From Arcobacter sp. (GTDB lineage Bacteria > Campylobacterota > Campylobacteria > Campylobacterales > Sulfurimonadaceae), in NCBI GenBank assembly GCA_002733885.1, contig NVXJ01000007.1, positions 6,460 through 45,236 on the forward strand: a stretch of 38,777 bases of DNA, given 5' to 3'. Positions 25,298-35,148 of this stretch are shown piece after piece. The first letter of the stretch is position 1; each line of letters begins with the position of its first letter. The position numbers were made by a program, and so were the translations under genes. The notes under the pieces were generated by a model that worked only from the letters and a program-made list of their open reading frames with translations, ran no database searches and had not been told where the DNA came from.

Positions 25298-25782
25298 TGA
25301 AGCTTTTACTTGATTATAAAATCGAAGTTCATATTAAAGAAGGGGACAAGTCAAAAGAAAAGTTGACTGTCTTCCTAAGAGAATTTAATCGTGTAGAGAA
25401 AAAAGAATTCACCTCTATTCAAAAAAAGTTTCGAAGTATTTTTACAAGAGCTCAAGAGATTAGTAAAAAACAAATTTCACTTGAGAAAAAAGCAGAGCTT
25501 TATCAATTAGCTAAACAGTTTGATATGGCCATCAAAACGATGGAAAAAATTGAAATTCTTGAAAAAGATGTTGAAAAGTTAAATCAAGAACTTTGTGAAA
25601 TCGGTGGTGAAGATACTATGGAATTTGCAGAAGAAACTTCTAAAAAACGCTTTGAGTTATTAGTCAGTGGAGATGATAAAGAACGTCTTGCAGAGTATGC
25701 TGAGATCAAAGGGTATTCGAAAATAATGAGTGCTCTTGATAGCGAAAAGGTTGCTTTGGAAAAAAAGCACTCTGGAGAGTAA
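25297..25782 (+). CDS. Tail assembly chaperone (G analogue)
   Basis: Upstream of the T-analogue ORF; A_AAA_AAG slippery heptamer near its end (25761-25767). Confidence 0.78.
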   Translation: MKLLLDYKIEVHIKEGDKSKEKLTVFLREFNRVEKKEFTSIQKKFRSIFTRAQEISKKQISLEKKAELYQLAKQFDMAIKTMEKIEILEKDVEKLNQELCEIGGEDTMEFAEETSKKRFELLVSGDDKERLAEYAEIKGYSKIMSALDSEKVALEKKHSGE

Positions 25783-26093
25783 GCGAGTGCCTACGTTCAG
25801 GCAAAGGATTTGAAGGCTTACAGTACTTTGAATTGTTTTTTCTTGACATAGCTGCTAGTTGCGAGTTTTCTTATGGCCCTTCAGGGGCAGTAGGTTACTT
25901 GTATGAGTCCGTTAAGGATCAGATGAAATGGCATAAGTTAAGTGTAAAGAAATATATCAAAGTGGTAATGGGAATAGGTCGGATTATGGTGCTTAGTAAA
26001 GAAGACTATATGAAGCAAAAAGTTGAAAATATAAAAACACCTGAGGTCGATATGGCAGGTGCTTTAAAAGCTGCATTTGGAGATGGTTCATGA
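25768..26093 (+). CDS. Tail assembly chaperone T-analogue, expressed as a -1 frameshift extension of the G analogue
   Basis: Frame open from the slippery site: ALWRVSECLRSGKGFEGLQYFELFFLDIAASCEFSYG... Confidence 0.78.
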
Positions 26094-28468
26094 GTTCAAA
26101 AATTGGTACAGTAAGTATAGATATCCTCGCAAATACAGCTAAGCTTGTTAAGGGTATGGACACTGCCGAGAGAAAAGTAGACCGTGTTATTGGAAACATG
26201 AAAAAGGTCATTCTTTCTCTTGGTACGGCTTATGTAGCTTTTGAAGTTGTGGACAAATCTATTGAGTCTTTTATTAAACTTGAAAACTCACAAATTGGCG
26301 TGGCTAAAACTACAGGGCTTGTTGGATTTGAACTGGACCGTCTAAATGGTAGATTAAATGAAATGTCTGTGACCATGGCTGGTTTTGAGCTTGAAGGCAT
26401 TTATGATATTGCAGAAGCTGCTGGTCAACTTGGAATCACAGGTGTTGATAATATCGCAGAGTTTACTCGCGTTATTGGTATGGTTGGACTTACTACGGAA
26501 CTAAGCTCTCAAGAATCTGCTACTTCATTTGCTAAACTTTCTAATTCTTTGAATGAACCTATAGAGAATATAGAAACTTTAGCAAGTGTAGCTAACGAAC
26601 TTTCTAATACAACAACCGCAAATGTGGGACAACTTCTTAAGTTTTCCCAACGCTTGACTGGTGGAGCAAAAACTGCTGGACTAATGACGGATGAAATCTT
26701 TGGTCTTTCAGCGACCATGATAGACCTGGCAATAAACTTTGAAACAGGTGGGACAAATATCAACAGAGTTATGCTTGATATTATCTCTGACTCTAACAAA
26801 TTTGCAGAAGCGATAGGTGAAGACTCTGCTGCCTTTGCAAGTTCTGTTCAAAACGAACCTATCACTGCACTTCAAAAACTTTTACAGCATATGAATGGTT
26901 TGAGTAAAACAGATGCGGCTAACTTTTTAACAGGCTTAGGATATACCGGAACAGAAGTGAAAGATGTTCTTTTAAAACTTTCTTCAAATACAGAACTTTT
27001 AACAAGAAACTTAAAAATTTCACATGATGAGTATCTTGAGGGGACCTCTATTATGAAAGAATATGAAGTTTCATCCAAGTCTTTAGCTGCACAACTTACT
27101 AAAAGTAGTGCAATGATAGAACTTGCATTTGCAAATTTTGGTTCAGCTCTTAAAGAACCAATCCTTGCTATGAGTGAATATTTTTTAGAGTACTCAGAAC
27201 AAGTTAATTCATTTTTAATCCAATTTAAAAAGGTAGAAGACTTAAATATACAAAGAGATATTTCAATAAAACTTGCACAAGAATATCGTGATTTAAAAGA
27301 GCTAGAAGGAAAAAATACATTATTTTGGTTTAATAGTGACAAAGCTATTCATAATCAAAAGATACAAAATATCAAAGATGAAATTGAATTACTAGAAAAA
27401 AAGTCTAAAGAATTAGGAAAATCAAAAATAGATAAACCTAGTACAACCATTAATAAAGTGTCAGAAAATATCCCTAACCTCCCTGAATTTATATCGGCTT
27501 ACGATGAATATGGAATTCCAAATGAGGCAGAAGAACAACTTCAATCTTATACAAACTCTAGACTAGAAGCAAGTGCCAGAATGAACCAGGCTAGAGAGCA
27601 AGAACTTTCTCGTATCTTAGAACTTAATGATGCGATGATAGCTGCAACTGGTACGGATTATGATCAATGGTTAAATGAGACGAATAACCAGTTAATGAAC
27701 ATTGCTGATAGTGGGGCTGATTCTGAACAAATTATGGAAGTTTATAATTCCTTGTTACAGCAAAAATCAGATGCATTACAAGAAGCATTTTTATCAGAAG
27801 ATGAATTGCTATTAATGCGAAACGAAGAACAAACTGAATTAGTACAAGAAGCATTTGAAAACCAGTTGATAACAGAAAGTGAGCGTAGAGATAGGTTGCT
27901 TCAATTAGAAGCATTTTACCAAAAGAATCTAACTAAGCTTAATGCAAAAGGTTTTACAGAACGACAAAAGTTTTCCGCGAAGACAGGTAAGGACCAAGTC
28001 AAAGGTGTCTTAGGGGATATCCAAGCAACAACAGCTGGCGTAGCAAATGGTAATAAAACAATGTTCAATATAAATAAGGCCGCGGCACTAGCAAACGCAG
28101 GGATTAGTATGTATGAAGGTGTTTCTAAAACACTAGGTGCTTTTCCTTACCCTATTGCCATTCCTTTAGCAGCACTTCACGCAGCGGCAGGCGCAATGCA
28201 GATAGCTCAAATTGCATCTTCATCTTATGGTGGAGGTGGATCAACTTCTGTACCTTCAATAACAGGTGGTTATTCAACTACTGAAGGAGTCGTTCCTAGT
28301 GATATAGGTAACAGCACTTCGTCTCAAGTTTCAGAACCACAAGAAGAGCAAAAGAACATAACTATCAATCTTAGTGATTCTTCAATCATGAGTACAGATG
28401 CGGTTAGAGAATTAATAGAAGCCATTAACGAAGAACTTGGCGATGGCGCGAACTTGGTGGCCTCATGA
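26090..28468 (+). CDS. Tail tape measure protein
   Basis: 792 aa with TMP-like N-terminus (KIGTVSIDILANTAKLVKGMDTAERKVDRVI) and an Ala/Gly-rich hydrophobic region; follows tail chaperones. Confidence 0.9.
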   Translation: MSSKIGTVSIDILANTAKLVKGMDTAERKVDRVIGNMKKVILSLGTAYVAFEVVDKSIESFIKLENSQIGVAKTTGLVGFELDRLNGRLNEMSVTMAGFELEGIYDIAEAAGQLGITGVDNIAEFTRVIGMVGLTTELSSQESATSFAKLSNSLNEPIENIETLASVANELSNTTTANVGQLLKFSQRLTGGAKTAGLMTDEIFGLSATMIDLAINFETGGTNINRVMLDIISDSNKFAEAIGEDSAAFASSVQNEPITALQKLLQHMNGLSKTDAANFLTGLGYTGTEVKDVLLKLSSNTELLTRNLKISHDEYLEGTSIMKEYEVSSKSLAAQLTKSSAMIELAFANFGSALKEPILAMSEYFLEYSEQVNSFLIQFKKVEDLNIQRDISIKLAQEYRDLKELEGKNTLFWFNSDKAIHNQKIQNIKDEIELLEKKSKELGKSKIDKPSTTINKVSENIPNLPEFISAYDEYGIPNEAEEQLQSYTNSRLEASARMNQAREQELSRILELNDAMIAATGTDYDQWLNETNNQLMNIADSGADSEQIMEVYNSLLQQKSDALQEAFLSEDELLLMRNEEQTELVQEAFENQLITESERRDRLLQLEAFYQKNLTKLNAKGFTERQKFSAKTGKDQVKGVLGDIQATTAGVANGNKTMFNINKAAALANAGISMYEGVSKTLGAFPYPIAIPLAALHAAAGAMQIAQIASSSYGGGGSTSVPSITGGYSTTEGVVPSDIGNSTSSQVSEPQEEQKNITINLSDSSIMSTDAVRELIEAINEELGDGANLVAS

Positions 28469-29229
28469 GTTTATCAATAATCGGATATCAAAACCTTCTA
28501 GAAACGGCAACTGTAACCGCAACAAGTGAAGCAGTAGGCTTTGCAATAGAAAATCTTTATGATGGCTTGGCTTATGATTGGTGGAAACCTGCAGCGATTG
28601 GACTCCATTATATTAACATTGATTTAGGATCTGAAAAAGAGGTTGATTATATTTCTATATTTGCTCACAACCTTGGTGATACTTCATCGACTGTGAAACT
28701 CCAATATGATGAAGATGGACTAGGTAATTGGACGGATGCGACTACAACTTTAACTTCAGAAAATGGAAGAGTAATATTTAAGACACTTACCCCTTTTAAT
28801 AAACAGTTTCTTAGATTAGAAGTAGATGCACAAACCGCCATACCAACGATAGGCATAGTAAACATTGGTAAGTCTATGCAAATGCAAACAGGCTTGCCGA
28901 GTGGGTTTATACCTCCTACGATGGGAATGACAAACGATTATGTGAACGCTAAGAGTGATTCGGGTTTATTAATTGGAAGATCACTTATAAGAAAGTCAAA
29001 CAGTACAACGATAAAAGCTAATTATGTCACGCCTGCTTGGGTTCGTACTACTTGGATGCCTTTTATTTCACATGCGCAAGTTAAGCCATTTTTCTTTTCT
29101 TGGGATCCTGAAAGATATCCTGATGAAGCGGTATATTGCGTAACAAGTAAGAAAATAACACCACCGAAGTATTCAGGGTCTCTTCACATGAACGTATCTT
29201 TAAAAGTGGAGGCTTGGCATGAGCTTTGA
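28465..29229 (+). CDS. Distal tail protein with discoidin-like domain
   Basis: IENLYDGLAYDWWKPAAIGLHYINIDLGSEKEVDYISIFAHNLG. Confidence 0.65.
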   Translation: MSLSIIGYQNLLETATVTATSEAVGFAIENLYDGLAYDWWKPAAIGLHYINIDLGSEKEVDYISIFAHNLGDTSSTVKLQYDEDGLGNWTDATTTLTSENGRVIFKTLTPFNKQFLRLEVDAQTAIPTIGIVNIGKSMQMQTGLPSGFIPPTMGMTNDYVNAKSDSGLLIGRSLIRKSNSTTIKANYVTPAWVRTTWMPFISHAQVKPFFFSWDPERYPDEAVYCVTSKKITPPKYSGSLHMNVSLKVEAWHEL

Positions 29230-30970
29230 TAGTGAAAGAAAAAGGTTAGGAAAAGAACCTGTAACCTTAGTTGAATTAGATTTAGACTTTTGCTCTCTAA
29301 GTTTTAGTGGCGCGCCTTGTACTGCTACGGGAGTACCTTGCTATAACACTAGAAATACATGCAAGGACGCTGCAAACTTTACAAAAGGTACTAAGACGTA
29401 CACAATGATTACTAAGGGTGCTAGTGCTCCCGTAGGTCAAGTAATGTTCCCTTGTGTAAAAAAAGTTTCTTATTCTCCTACTAAACTTACCTTTGGAAAT
29501 GGTCTAGGTTATAGATCAAAGGTAACAATAACTTTTCAAGATTTTGCACACCACGACAGAGGTATAGACCCCTACCAAAGTCAAAGAACTTACGATACCA
29601 ACCAAGGCACGTTTTTTGGAAAGCTTTTAGCTAGAAACACTTACTACAACGGGAGAACGATAAGAATAAGAACCGGGTATCAAGCAACACCTTTTTCATT
29701 AGATAACTTTGATACTAGAGAATACATCATTGAAAAAATAGATATTTCAGCCAATGGTGTCGTAAAGATTGTTGGAAAAGATATCTTAAAGAAGATAGAT
29801 AATAAAAGATCTCAATGCCCTAAGGTTTCAGAAGGTTTATTGTCAGCGGATATGACAAAGACTGCTACTTCAATCACTCTTTTACCTGGGGGAATAGGAC
29901 TTGATTATCCTGATTCCGGAGTGATAAGAATCGGCGATGAAATAATGAGTTACTCCAGTAAAAATGTTGACACTTTGCAAGGTTTAGTTAGAGCAGGGTT
30001 CGGAACTGAAGCGGATGATGCACAGGACGAAGATACTGTTCAACTATGCAAGATATATGACAATTTAAACGTAGTAGATATTATTTACGACCTCTTGGTT
30101 AATTATGCAGACATAGATCCAAAATTTATTCCTTATAACAATGACGTTAACAACAAAGATGAGTGGGATATAGAAAAAGAAAATTGGCTTTCTCTAAAAA
30201 CTTATTACACCGTTGTTTCTACTTCAGAAGGTGTTCAAACCTTAATTGAAGAATTAACAGAACAATCATTAATCCTTTTTTGGTGGGATGAGCTTTCGCA
30301 AAAGATTAAACTAAAAGTTATTGCCCCACCGCAAAGGGGAGAGGTCGTTAACTATGTAAGTGATAAATTTAACATCTTAGAAAACTCCATGTCAATACAG
30401 AATGATGATTCAAAACGATTTAGTGAAATATGGGTTTACTCAGGTGTCAAAAATTGGGCTGAAACTTCAGAGATAGAAGACTTTACAAAGCTGCATATTA
30501 AAGCTGATCTTGAAAAAGAAGGTGAAGACCAATACGGAGATAGAAGAATAAAGAAGGTCATGTCTAGGTGGTTCACACTAGATACTCATTCAACAATATT
30601 TACAGAAAGATATATGTTGATGAGTAAAGATACACCCAAGGTTATTACCTTACAACTTGATGCAAAAGAGCATGAAGTTAAGACAGGTGACTTTTTAGAC
30701 GTATCGACAAGGTTAGTATTAGATGCAACCGGAAGCCCAACTGGTCAAAGATATCACGTTACAGAAGTAAAAGAAGTTGTTCTAGGTCACAGCATGCAAG
30801 TAACCGCTATGACCTCAGGGTTTGCGATAGATATTAGATACGGGTACATAGCACCAAACGGTGTGCCTAACTATTCAGAAGCAACAGCGGCCCAAAGAGA
30901 TGGAATGGCCTTTATTTCACCTAATAATGGTCTATTTTTGGATGGAACAGAAGCGTACAAAATAATTTAA
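29219..30970 (+). CDS. Tail tip/hub protein with N-terminal Cys-rich domain
   Basis: LDFCSLSFSGAPCTATGVPCYNTRNTCKDAANF; 583 aa after distal tail gene. Confidence 0.7.
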   Translation: MSFDSERKRLGKEPVTLVELDLDFCSLSFSGAPCTATGVPCYNTRNTCKDAANFTKGTKTYTMITKGASAPVGQVMFPCVKKVSYSPTKLTFGNGLGYRSKVTITFQDFAHHDRGIDPYQSQRTYDTNQGTFFGKLLARNTYYNGRTIRIRTGYQATPFSLDNFDTREYIIEKIDISANGVVKIVGKDILKKIDNKRSQCPKVSEGLLSADMTKTATSITLLPGGIGLDYPDSGVIRIGDEIMSYSSKNVDTLQGLVRAGFGTEADDAQDEDTVQLCKIYDNLNVVDIIYDLLVNYADIDPKFIPYNNDVNNKDEWDIEKENWLSLKTYYTVVSTSEGVQTLIEELTEQSLILFWWDELSQKIKLKVIAPPQRGEVVNYVSDKFNILENSMSIQNDDSKRFSEIWVYSGVKNWAETSEIEDFTKLHIKADLEKEGEDQYGDRRIKKVMSRWFTLDTHSTIFTERYMLMSKDTPKVITLQLDAKEHEVKTGDFLDVSTRLVLDATGSPTGQRYHVTEVKEVVLGHSMQVTAMTSGFAIDIRYGYIAPNGVPNYSEATAAQRDGMAFISPNNGLFLDGTEAYKII

Positions 30971-30981
30971 AGGAAAACTAA

Positions 30982-31209
30982 ATGCTACAAGTAACTACAA
31001 AATTACCTGATATACCAAATGGAACAGCGATTCCATGCCCTGAGATAGGCTTTAAATGGCGCAAGGTTTCATCATGTCTTAATTGTCCTTTTTTTAATGG
31101 TTTTGGGATCATGTCTACTGACACATTATTGCCTTTTGACAAGCAGTACGCTGTTAGATGTTCCCACGTGATAGAAAGAAGAACAACAATTTTGGAGGTA
31201 CATGATTAA
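30982..31209 (+). CDS. Small four-cysteine tail-region protein
   Basis: IPCPEIG...SSCLNCPFF...VRCSHV. Confidence 0.55.
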   Translation: MLQVTTKLPDIPNGTAIPCPEIGFKWRKVSSCLNCPFFNGFGIMSTDTLLPFDKQYAVRCSHVIERRTTILEVHD

Positions 31210-31679
31210 TGGCAAACTATACAGCTATACCAAACAGTGACTTAGACGCGGAAAGCCCGATTACACAATCTTTAATGGAAGCCCTTAGCTCTAACCCTAT
31301 TGCAATTGCTGAAGCTGCCACCGGTGCGCCAAAGATAAGTGGCAACGCTTTTGAAGATGGAGCGATACCATCTTCAAAGATAACATATAGTGATGCAGGG
31401 GTAAAAGGCGCAATTTCAGTAACTAATATTGATACTAACCCCCCGTCATATAAAACAATAAATGTGGAAGGAATATTATCTTACGCAGTAGTAATTACTA
31501 CTTATAACGGGGGACTTACAGGCGGTGTTCAAATCTATATTAATAATGCTTGGAGAGAAGCCGACATGCAAGGTGTTGTATTTTCCACAGGGGCAAATGT
31601 TCGTATTTATGCGGATGCTTATTATGGTGGAGTGCCTAACCCTACAACTACTGCAACATTTAATTATGATCTTTTTTAA
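31209..31679 (+). CDS. Hypothetical tail-region protein
   Basis: Co-directional, overlapping/abutting ORF. Confidence 0.6.
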   Translation: MANYTAIPNSDLDAESPITQSLMEALSSNPIAIAEAATGAPKISGNAFEDGAIPSSKITYSDAGVKGAISVTNIDTNPPSYKTINVEGILSYAVVITTYNGGLTGGVQIYINNAWREADMQGVVFSTGANVRIYADAYYGGVPNPTTTATFNYDLF

Positions 31680-31688
31680 GGAAATGAA

Positions 31689-32168
31689 ATGAAAATAGAT
31701 GATAGAAGCGGAAAAGTAATAGACAACACAACGAAAGACTTCTACGGATTTGACTCTTCTCTAAACGGAGAAATATTTTTAGGAATTGACGAAGAGGATG
31801 GAGGTGTATATACAAGGTTCAACTATACGCTAGATGATCTTAAAAGTTCAAAATACAATGAAATAGATCAAATGCTATTTACTCGTCAAGAATTACCCGT
31901 AATAGTTAGTGGCGTACAGTACCACGGGGGATATGTAAGTGCTTTAAAGCTTGATTCTGAATATAGATTAGCTGAAAGGATAGGGGTAACAGAAGTTATA
32001 TTTACAGACACTCACAATGATGAGCATGTGTTGTCTTTAGTTGATGCAAACACAGTAATCACAGAAGTATCTAAGAAGTACAGAAGTGACTTTCTTCATA
32101 AGCAAAAACTTGTAAGACTTGCTCAATCAGCTCAGGACAAAACAGAGCTAGATGCGATTGCGTGGTAG
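31689..32168 (+). CDS. Hypothetical tail-region protein
   Basis: Co-directional ORF with RBS-like aaggaaatga. Confidence 0.6.
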   Translation: MKIDDRSGKVIDNTTKDFYGFDSSLNGEIFLGIDEEDGGVYTRFNYTLDDLKSSKYNEIDQMLFTRQELPVIVSGVQYHGGYVSALKLDSEYRLAERIGVTEVIFTDTHNDEHVLSLVDANTVITEVSKKYRSDFLHKQKLVRLAQSAQDKTELDAIAW

Positions 32169-32224
32169 CCCCTTATGAAGCACTTCTGTTTTAAGAAAAA
32201 TTTTTATATTAAAGGAAAAATTAA

Positions 32225-32554
32225 ATGATTATAGCAAGGTTTATAGGGTTTGTGACCCTTCCATATTCACTAATAGCGATGGTAGCTTTTTACCTATTAT
32301 CGTTTATATTTAAGCCTTTTAGCCATTCCGGATCAAAGTTCATATTTAACCAAGCAATAAGTTTTGATCAAACGTGTAACAGCTTACTAAACGGAAACAT
32401 GGACAAAACAATGTCAGGTCGAATGGGTAGGCATATAAAGAATAATACCGCTCCAAAATGGATGAAAGCACTTTGCAAGGTACTTTCATGGCAGGACCCT
32501 GTTAAGAAGAAGCATTGTGAAGAAGTTTATGAAATTGAAATAAAGGAAATTTAG
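32225..32554 (+). CDS. Small membrane-associated phage protein
   Basis: N-terminal TM, then FDQTCNSLLNGNMDKTMSGRMGRHI. Confidence 0.6.
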   Translation: MIIARFIGFVTLPYSLIAMVAFYLLSFIFKPFSHSGSKFIFNQAISFDQTCNSLLNGNMDKTMSGRMGRHIKNNTAPKWMKALCKVLSWQDPVKKKHCEEVYEIEIKEI

Positions 32555-32914
32555 GTGGATAAATTAACAGATGGATTAAGTGAGGTCTTCAGTAATAACG
32601 GAATTTTTCAACACTTATGGATGTTGGGAATATCTTTATTAGCAGGGATGGTTGGGCATTTTGAGCGTATGGAAAAAGTTCATTATAAAAGCTTTAACGT
32701 AATGATTTTTATCTTTGATCTATTAACTTCAGGGTTTGTTGGATTGCTTTCTTTATACGCTTGTCTTGCAATGTGTACTGATATTTATATGATGGCAGTA
32801 ATTGTTGGGATGTCCGCTCATAGCGGAACAAAAGGTATAAGCGCTATTCTAAAACTTATTGCAGGTAGGTACAAGTTATCTATACAAATTCAAACAAAGG
32901 AAGAAAAGAAATGA
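32555..32914 (+). CDS. Holin-like membrane protein
   Basis: Multiple TM segments plus charged C-terminus, upstream of endolysin. Confidence 0.65.
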   Translation: MDKLTDGLSEVFSNNGIFQHLWMLGISLLAGMVGHFERMEKVHYKSFNVMIFIFDLLTSGFVGLLSLYACLAMCTDIYMMAVIVGMSAHSGTKGISAILKLIAGRYKLSIQIQTKEEKK

Positions 32915-33309
32915 GCTTTATAAAATCACTTTTTGGAAATACAGACCTTGTAAGAAATGGAATGAGCGCAATTGGAAAAATGGTGTTTACACCTGAAGAA
33001 AAGGCAGATTATTTAATTAGATTTCTTAATGCTTATGAACCTTTCAAGATAGCACAAAGAATCCTTGCCATTATGTTTAGTGGAGTGTTCTTGAGTGTGT
33101 TTATTATGTCTGTAATTATTTATGTAATGGGAATTTTTACTGAGGATATAGGAAGAGCAGGATTTTTGCTTGCTTCAGCACATGACCTTATTAACTTCAA
33201 CATAGACACATTAGGACTTCCAACTTCTATGATTGTTGGGTTTTACTTTGGTGGTGGAATGATTGAAGGGGTCATTAGATCAAGAATAAAGGATTTTAAA
33301 AATGACTAA
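32911..33309 (+). CDS. Second lysis-cassette membrane protein
   Basis: Two TM segments; overlaps holin-like and endolysin genes. Confidence 0.6.
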   Translation: MSFIKSLFGNTDLVRNGMSAIGKMVFTPEEKADYLIRFLNAYEPFKIAQRILAIMFSGVFLSVFIMSVIIYVMGIFTEDIGRAGFLLASAHDLINFNIDTLGLPTSMIVGFYFGGGMIEGVIRSRIKDFKND

Positions 33310-33718
33310 CATGGATGATTTAGTAATAGGCATTAAAGAACATGAAGGATTTAGAGGAAAAGTCTATGAGGACCACTTAGGCTTTCCCACCGTAGGCTAT
33401 GGAACAAAGATGCCATTGACCAAAAAAGAAGCAACCGTTCTTCTAAGATTAAGACTGACAGAGATGGTTGAAGAACTATTTATGAAACGTTCTATCTTTA
33501 GAAGACTACCTGTTGAAGCTCAAAATATTCTTGCAGAAATGGCTTATCAAATGGGAGTTCCAAACCTCATGAAGTTTAGAAAGACTTGGGCTTTTCTTGA
33601 AGAGCATGAGTTTATAGAAGCTTCTATTGAAATGCTTGATAGTCAATGGCATAAGCAAACACCTAGTCGAGCAAAAGAACTTTCAAAACGCATGAAACAA
33701 ATCAAAACACAAGGATAA
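33302..33718 (+). CDS. Endolysin, phage lysozyme (GH24)
   Basis: IKEHEGFRGKVYEDHLGFPTVGYGTKMPLTKKEA. Confidence 0.88.
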   Translation: MTNMDDLVIGIKEHEGFRGKVYEDHLGFPTVGYGTKMPLTKKEATVLLRLRLTEMVEELFMKRSIFRRLPVEAQNILAEMAYQMGVPNLMKFRKTWAFLEEHEFIEASIEMLDSQWHKQTPSRAKELSKRMKQIKTQG

Positions 33719-33721
33719 GAA

Positions 33722-33973
33722 ATGGCAACAGAAACAGCAACAGACAGTAGAGGCGTAGCACTACAAGTATTTAAGCCTACACAAGGCAAAGTTTTAACAG
33801 CTACAGTAACAACCGCTTACGTTCCAACTGAAACAGAAACACTTAAGTTGGCAAATCTTGCAAAGATTACAATTGATGGAATTCAAATTGAGTATGCACA
33901 AGGTGAAATTATTGCGCTCACTAAAGGCAAGTCCTACACTTTTGATATTGCAACTTCTGCACATGTGATGTAG
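33722..33973 (+). CDS. Hypothetical protein
   Basis: 83-aa ORF between lysin and fibre genes. Confidence 0.55.
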   Translation: MATETATDSRGVALQVFKPTQGKVLTATVTTAYVPTETETLKLANLAKITIDGIQIEYAQGEIIALTKGKSYTFDIATSAHVM

Positions 33974-33975
33974 TT

Positions 33976-35148
33976 GTGAATTTATCACTAGGGTTAAGTT
34001 TAGGATCAAATGTAAAAAAAACAATTTTATCTTATTTAGTTGAATATAGGTTAACTTCCTCACTAACAACAGACGGAACTTTTAGCTATACTGAAAATAC
34101 GGGCTCATCTAATGTAGATGGTAAATTAATACTACTTTCAAATGGTGTAGCATGGAATCCAATTAGCGGAGGGGCTGAATACCCTGAAGACGGGACTATT
34201 AATTTATCTGGTGGGTACGCTATTGATACACAAGTTATATTTCCTTCTGACCTAGAATGGTCTCTTCCTCTAACGTACAATATTGATGGAGCAGGAAACT
34301 ATGATTTAGCTATTATTAACTATAAGGGCGATGGGATTGCTAACATATGGAGAGGAAATCAATCAACATACTTTACTTTATCAGATGATGATACAGGATT
34401 ATCTTATGTGCCTCCATTATCTTCTTATAAGATAGAAGAGATTCCAAAGTTACCAGCCAAAGTAATATGGACTTTTGAGGGGATTATAGATATTACTGAT
34501 ACTATAGCACACAGTATAACTATAACTTCTAATACATACATAGACCCTTCAACATTCTCAGTAGCAGATATTACAGTATCAGTAGAAGCTAATGGAACTA
34601 TTAGCAACTTAATTCAAACAGCTAATCCTTTAGTATGGACTTTTGACTTTGCAGCTGATACAGTCACAGATACAACCAACGTATTTACTATAGGAACAGC
34701 TATTACAGACTTATGGGGAAATCTACCTAGTTCCACCTCAGTAAGTTCAAATTTTGAAATAGACGTAACAAATATACTAGGGCCTGAATTAGTAACTAAT
34801 GGTATGTTTGATACAGACCTTGCCGGATGGACTGTTGGCACTTGGGTATGGGGATCAGGTGGGATTGCAACTGACAGCACCGTAGGTGGATACGATACAT
34901 TTACTCAAAATGGGGTTCCCACGTCTAATTACACAACAAAACAGTATAGAGTATCTTATGATGTAGTAGGTGCAGTAGGAGGCGGTGCAAGAATTAAATT
35001 CAACAACGTGTACCTAAATGATTACCAGTCTAATGGAAGTTATACCTATGACACAACAACTACAACAAGCCTCTCTCAGGTTCTAATCTTAAGTAACTCT
35101 AGCTTTTCAGGCTCAGTAGATAACATTTCAGTTAAGGAGATTTTATGA
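33976..35148 (+). CDS. Tail fibre/receptor-binding protein with CBM-like C-terminus (non-ATG start)
   Basis: ELVTNGMFDTDLAGWTVGTWVWGSGGIATDST... carbohydrate-binding-like module; Thr/Ser-rich beta region. Confidence 0.6.
   Translation: MNLSLGLSLGSNVKKTILSYLVEYRLTSSLTTDGTFSYTENTGSSNVDGKLILLSNGVAWNPISGGAEYPEDGTINLSGGYAIDTQVIFPSDLEWSLPLTYNIDGAGNYDLAIINYKGDGIANIWRGNQSTYFTLSDDDTGLSYVPPLSSYKIEEIPKLPAKVIWTFEGIIDITDTIAHSITITSNTYIDPSTFSVADITVSVEANGTISNLIQTANPLVWTFDFAADTVTDTTNVFTIGTAITDLWGNLPSSTSVSSNFEIDVTNILGPELVTNGMFDTDLAGWTVGTWVWGSGGIATDSTVGGYDTFTQNGVPTSNYTTKQYRVSYDVVGAVGGGARIKFNNVYLNDYQSNGSYTYDTTTTTSLSQVLILSNSSFSGSVDNISVKEIL

Noticed and set aside
26872-27342. Long minus-strand ORF in the tape measure gene
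   Set aside because: Shadow ORF of a long, clearly coding plus-strand gene
31209-32168. Possible toxin-antitoxin or defence pair in the two small ORFs after the tail hub
   Set aside because: Gene order and direction fit tail accessory proteins; no toxin or antitoxin motif recognised
33794-34069. Minus-strand ORFs in the 33722-34880 region
   Set aside because: Shadow frames of the tail/fibre genes with no RBS or domain support
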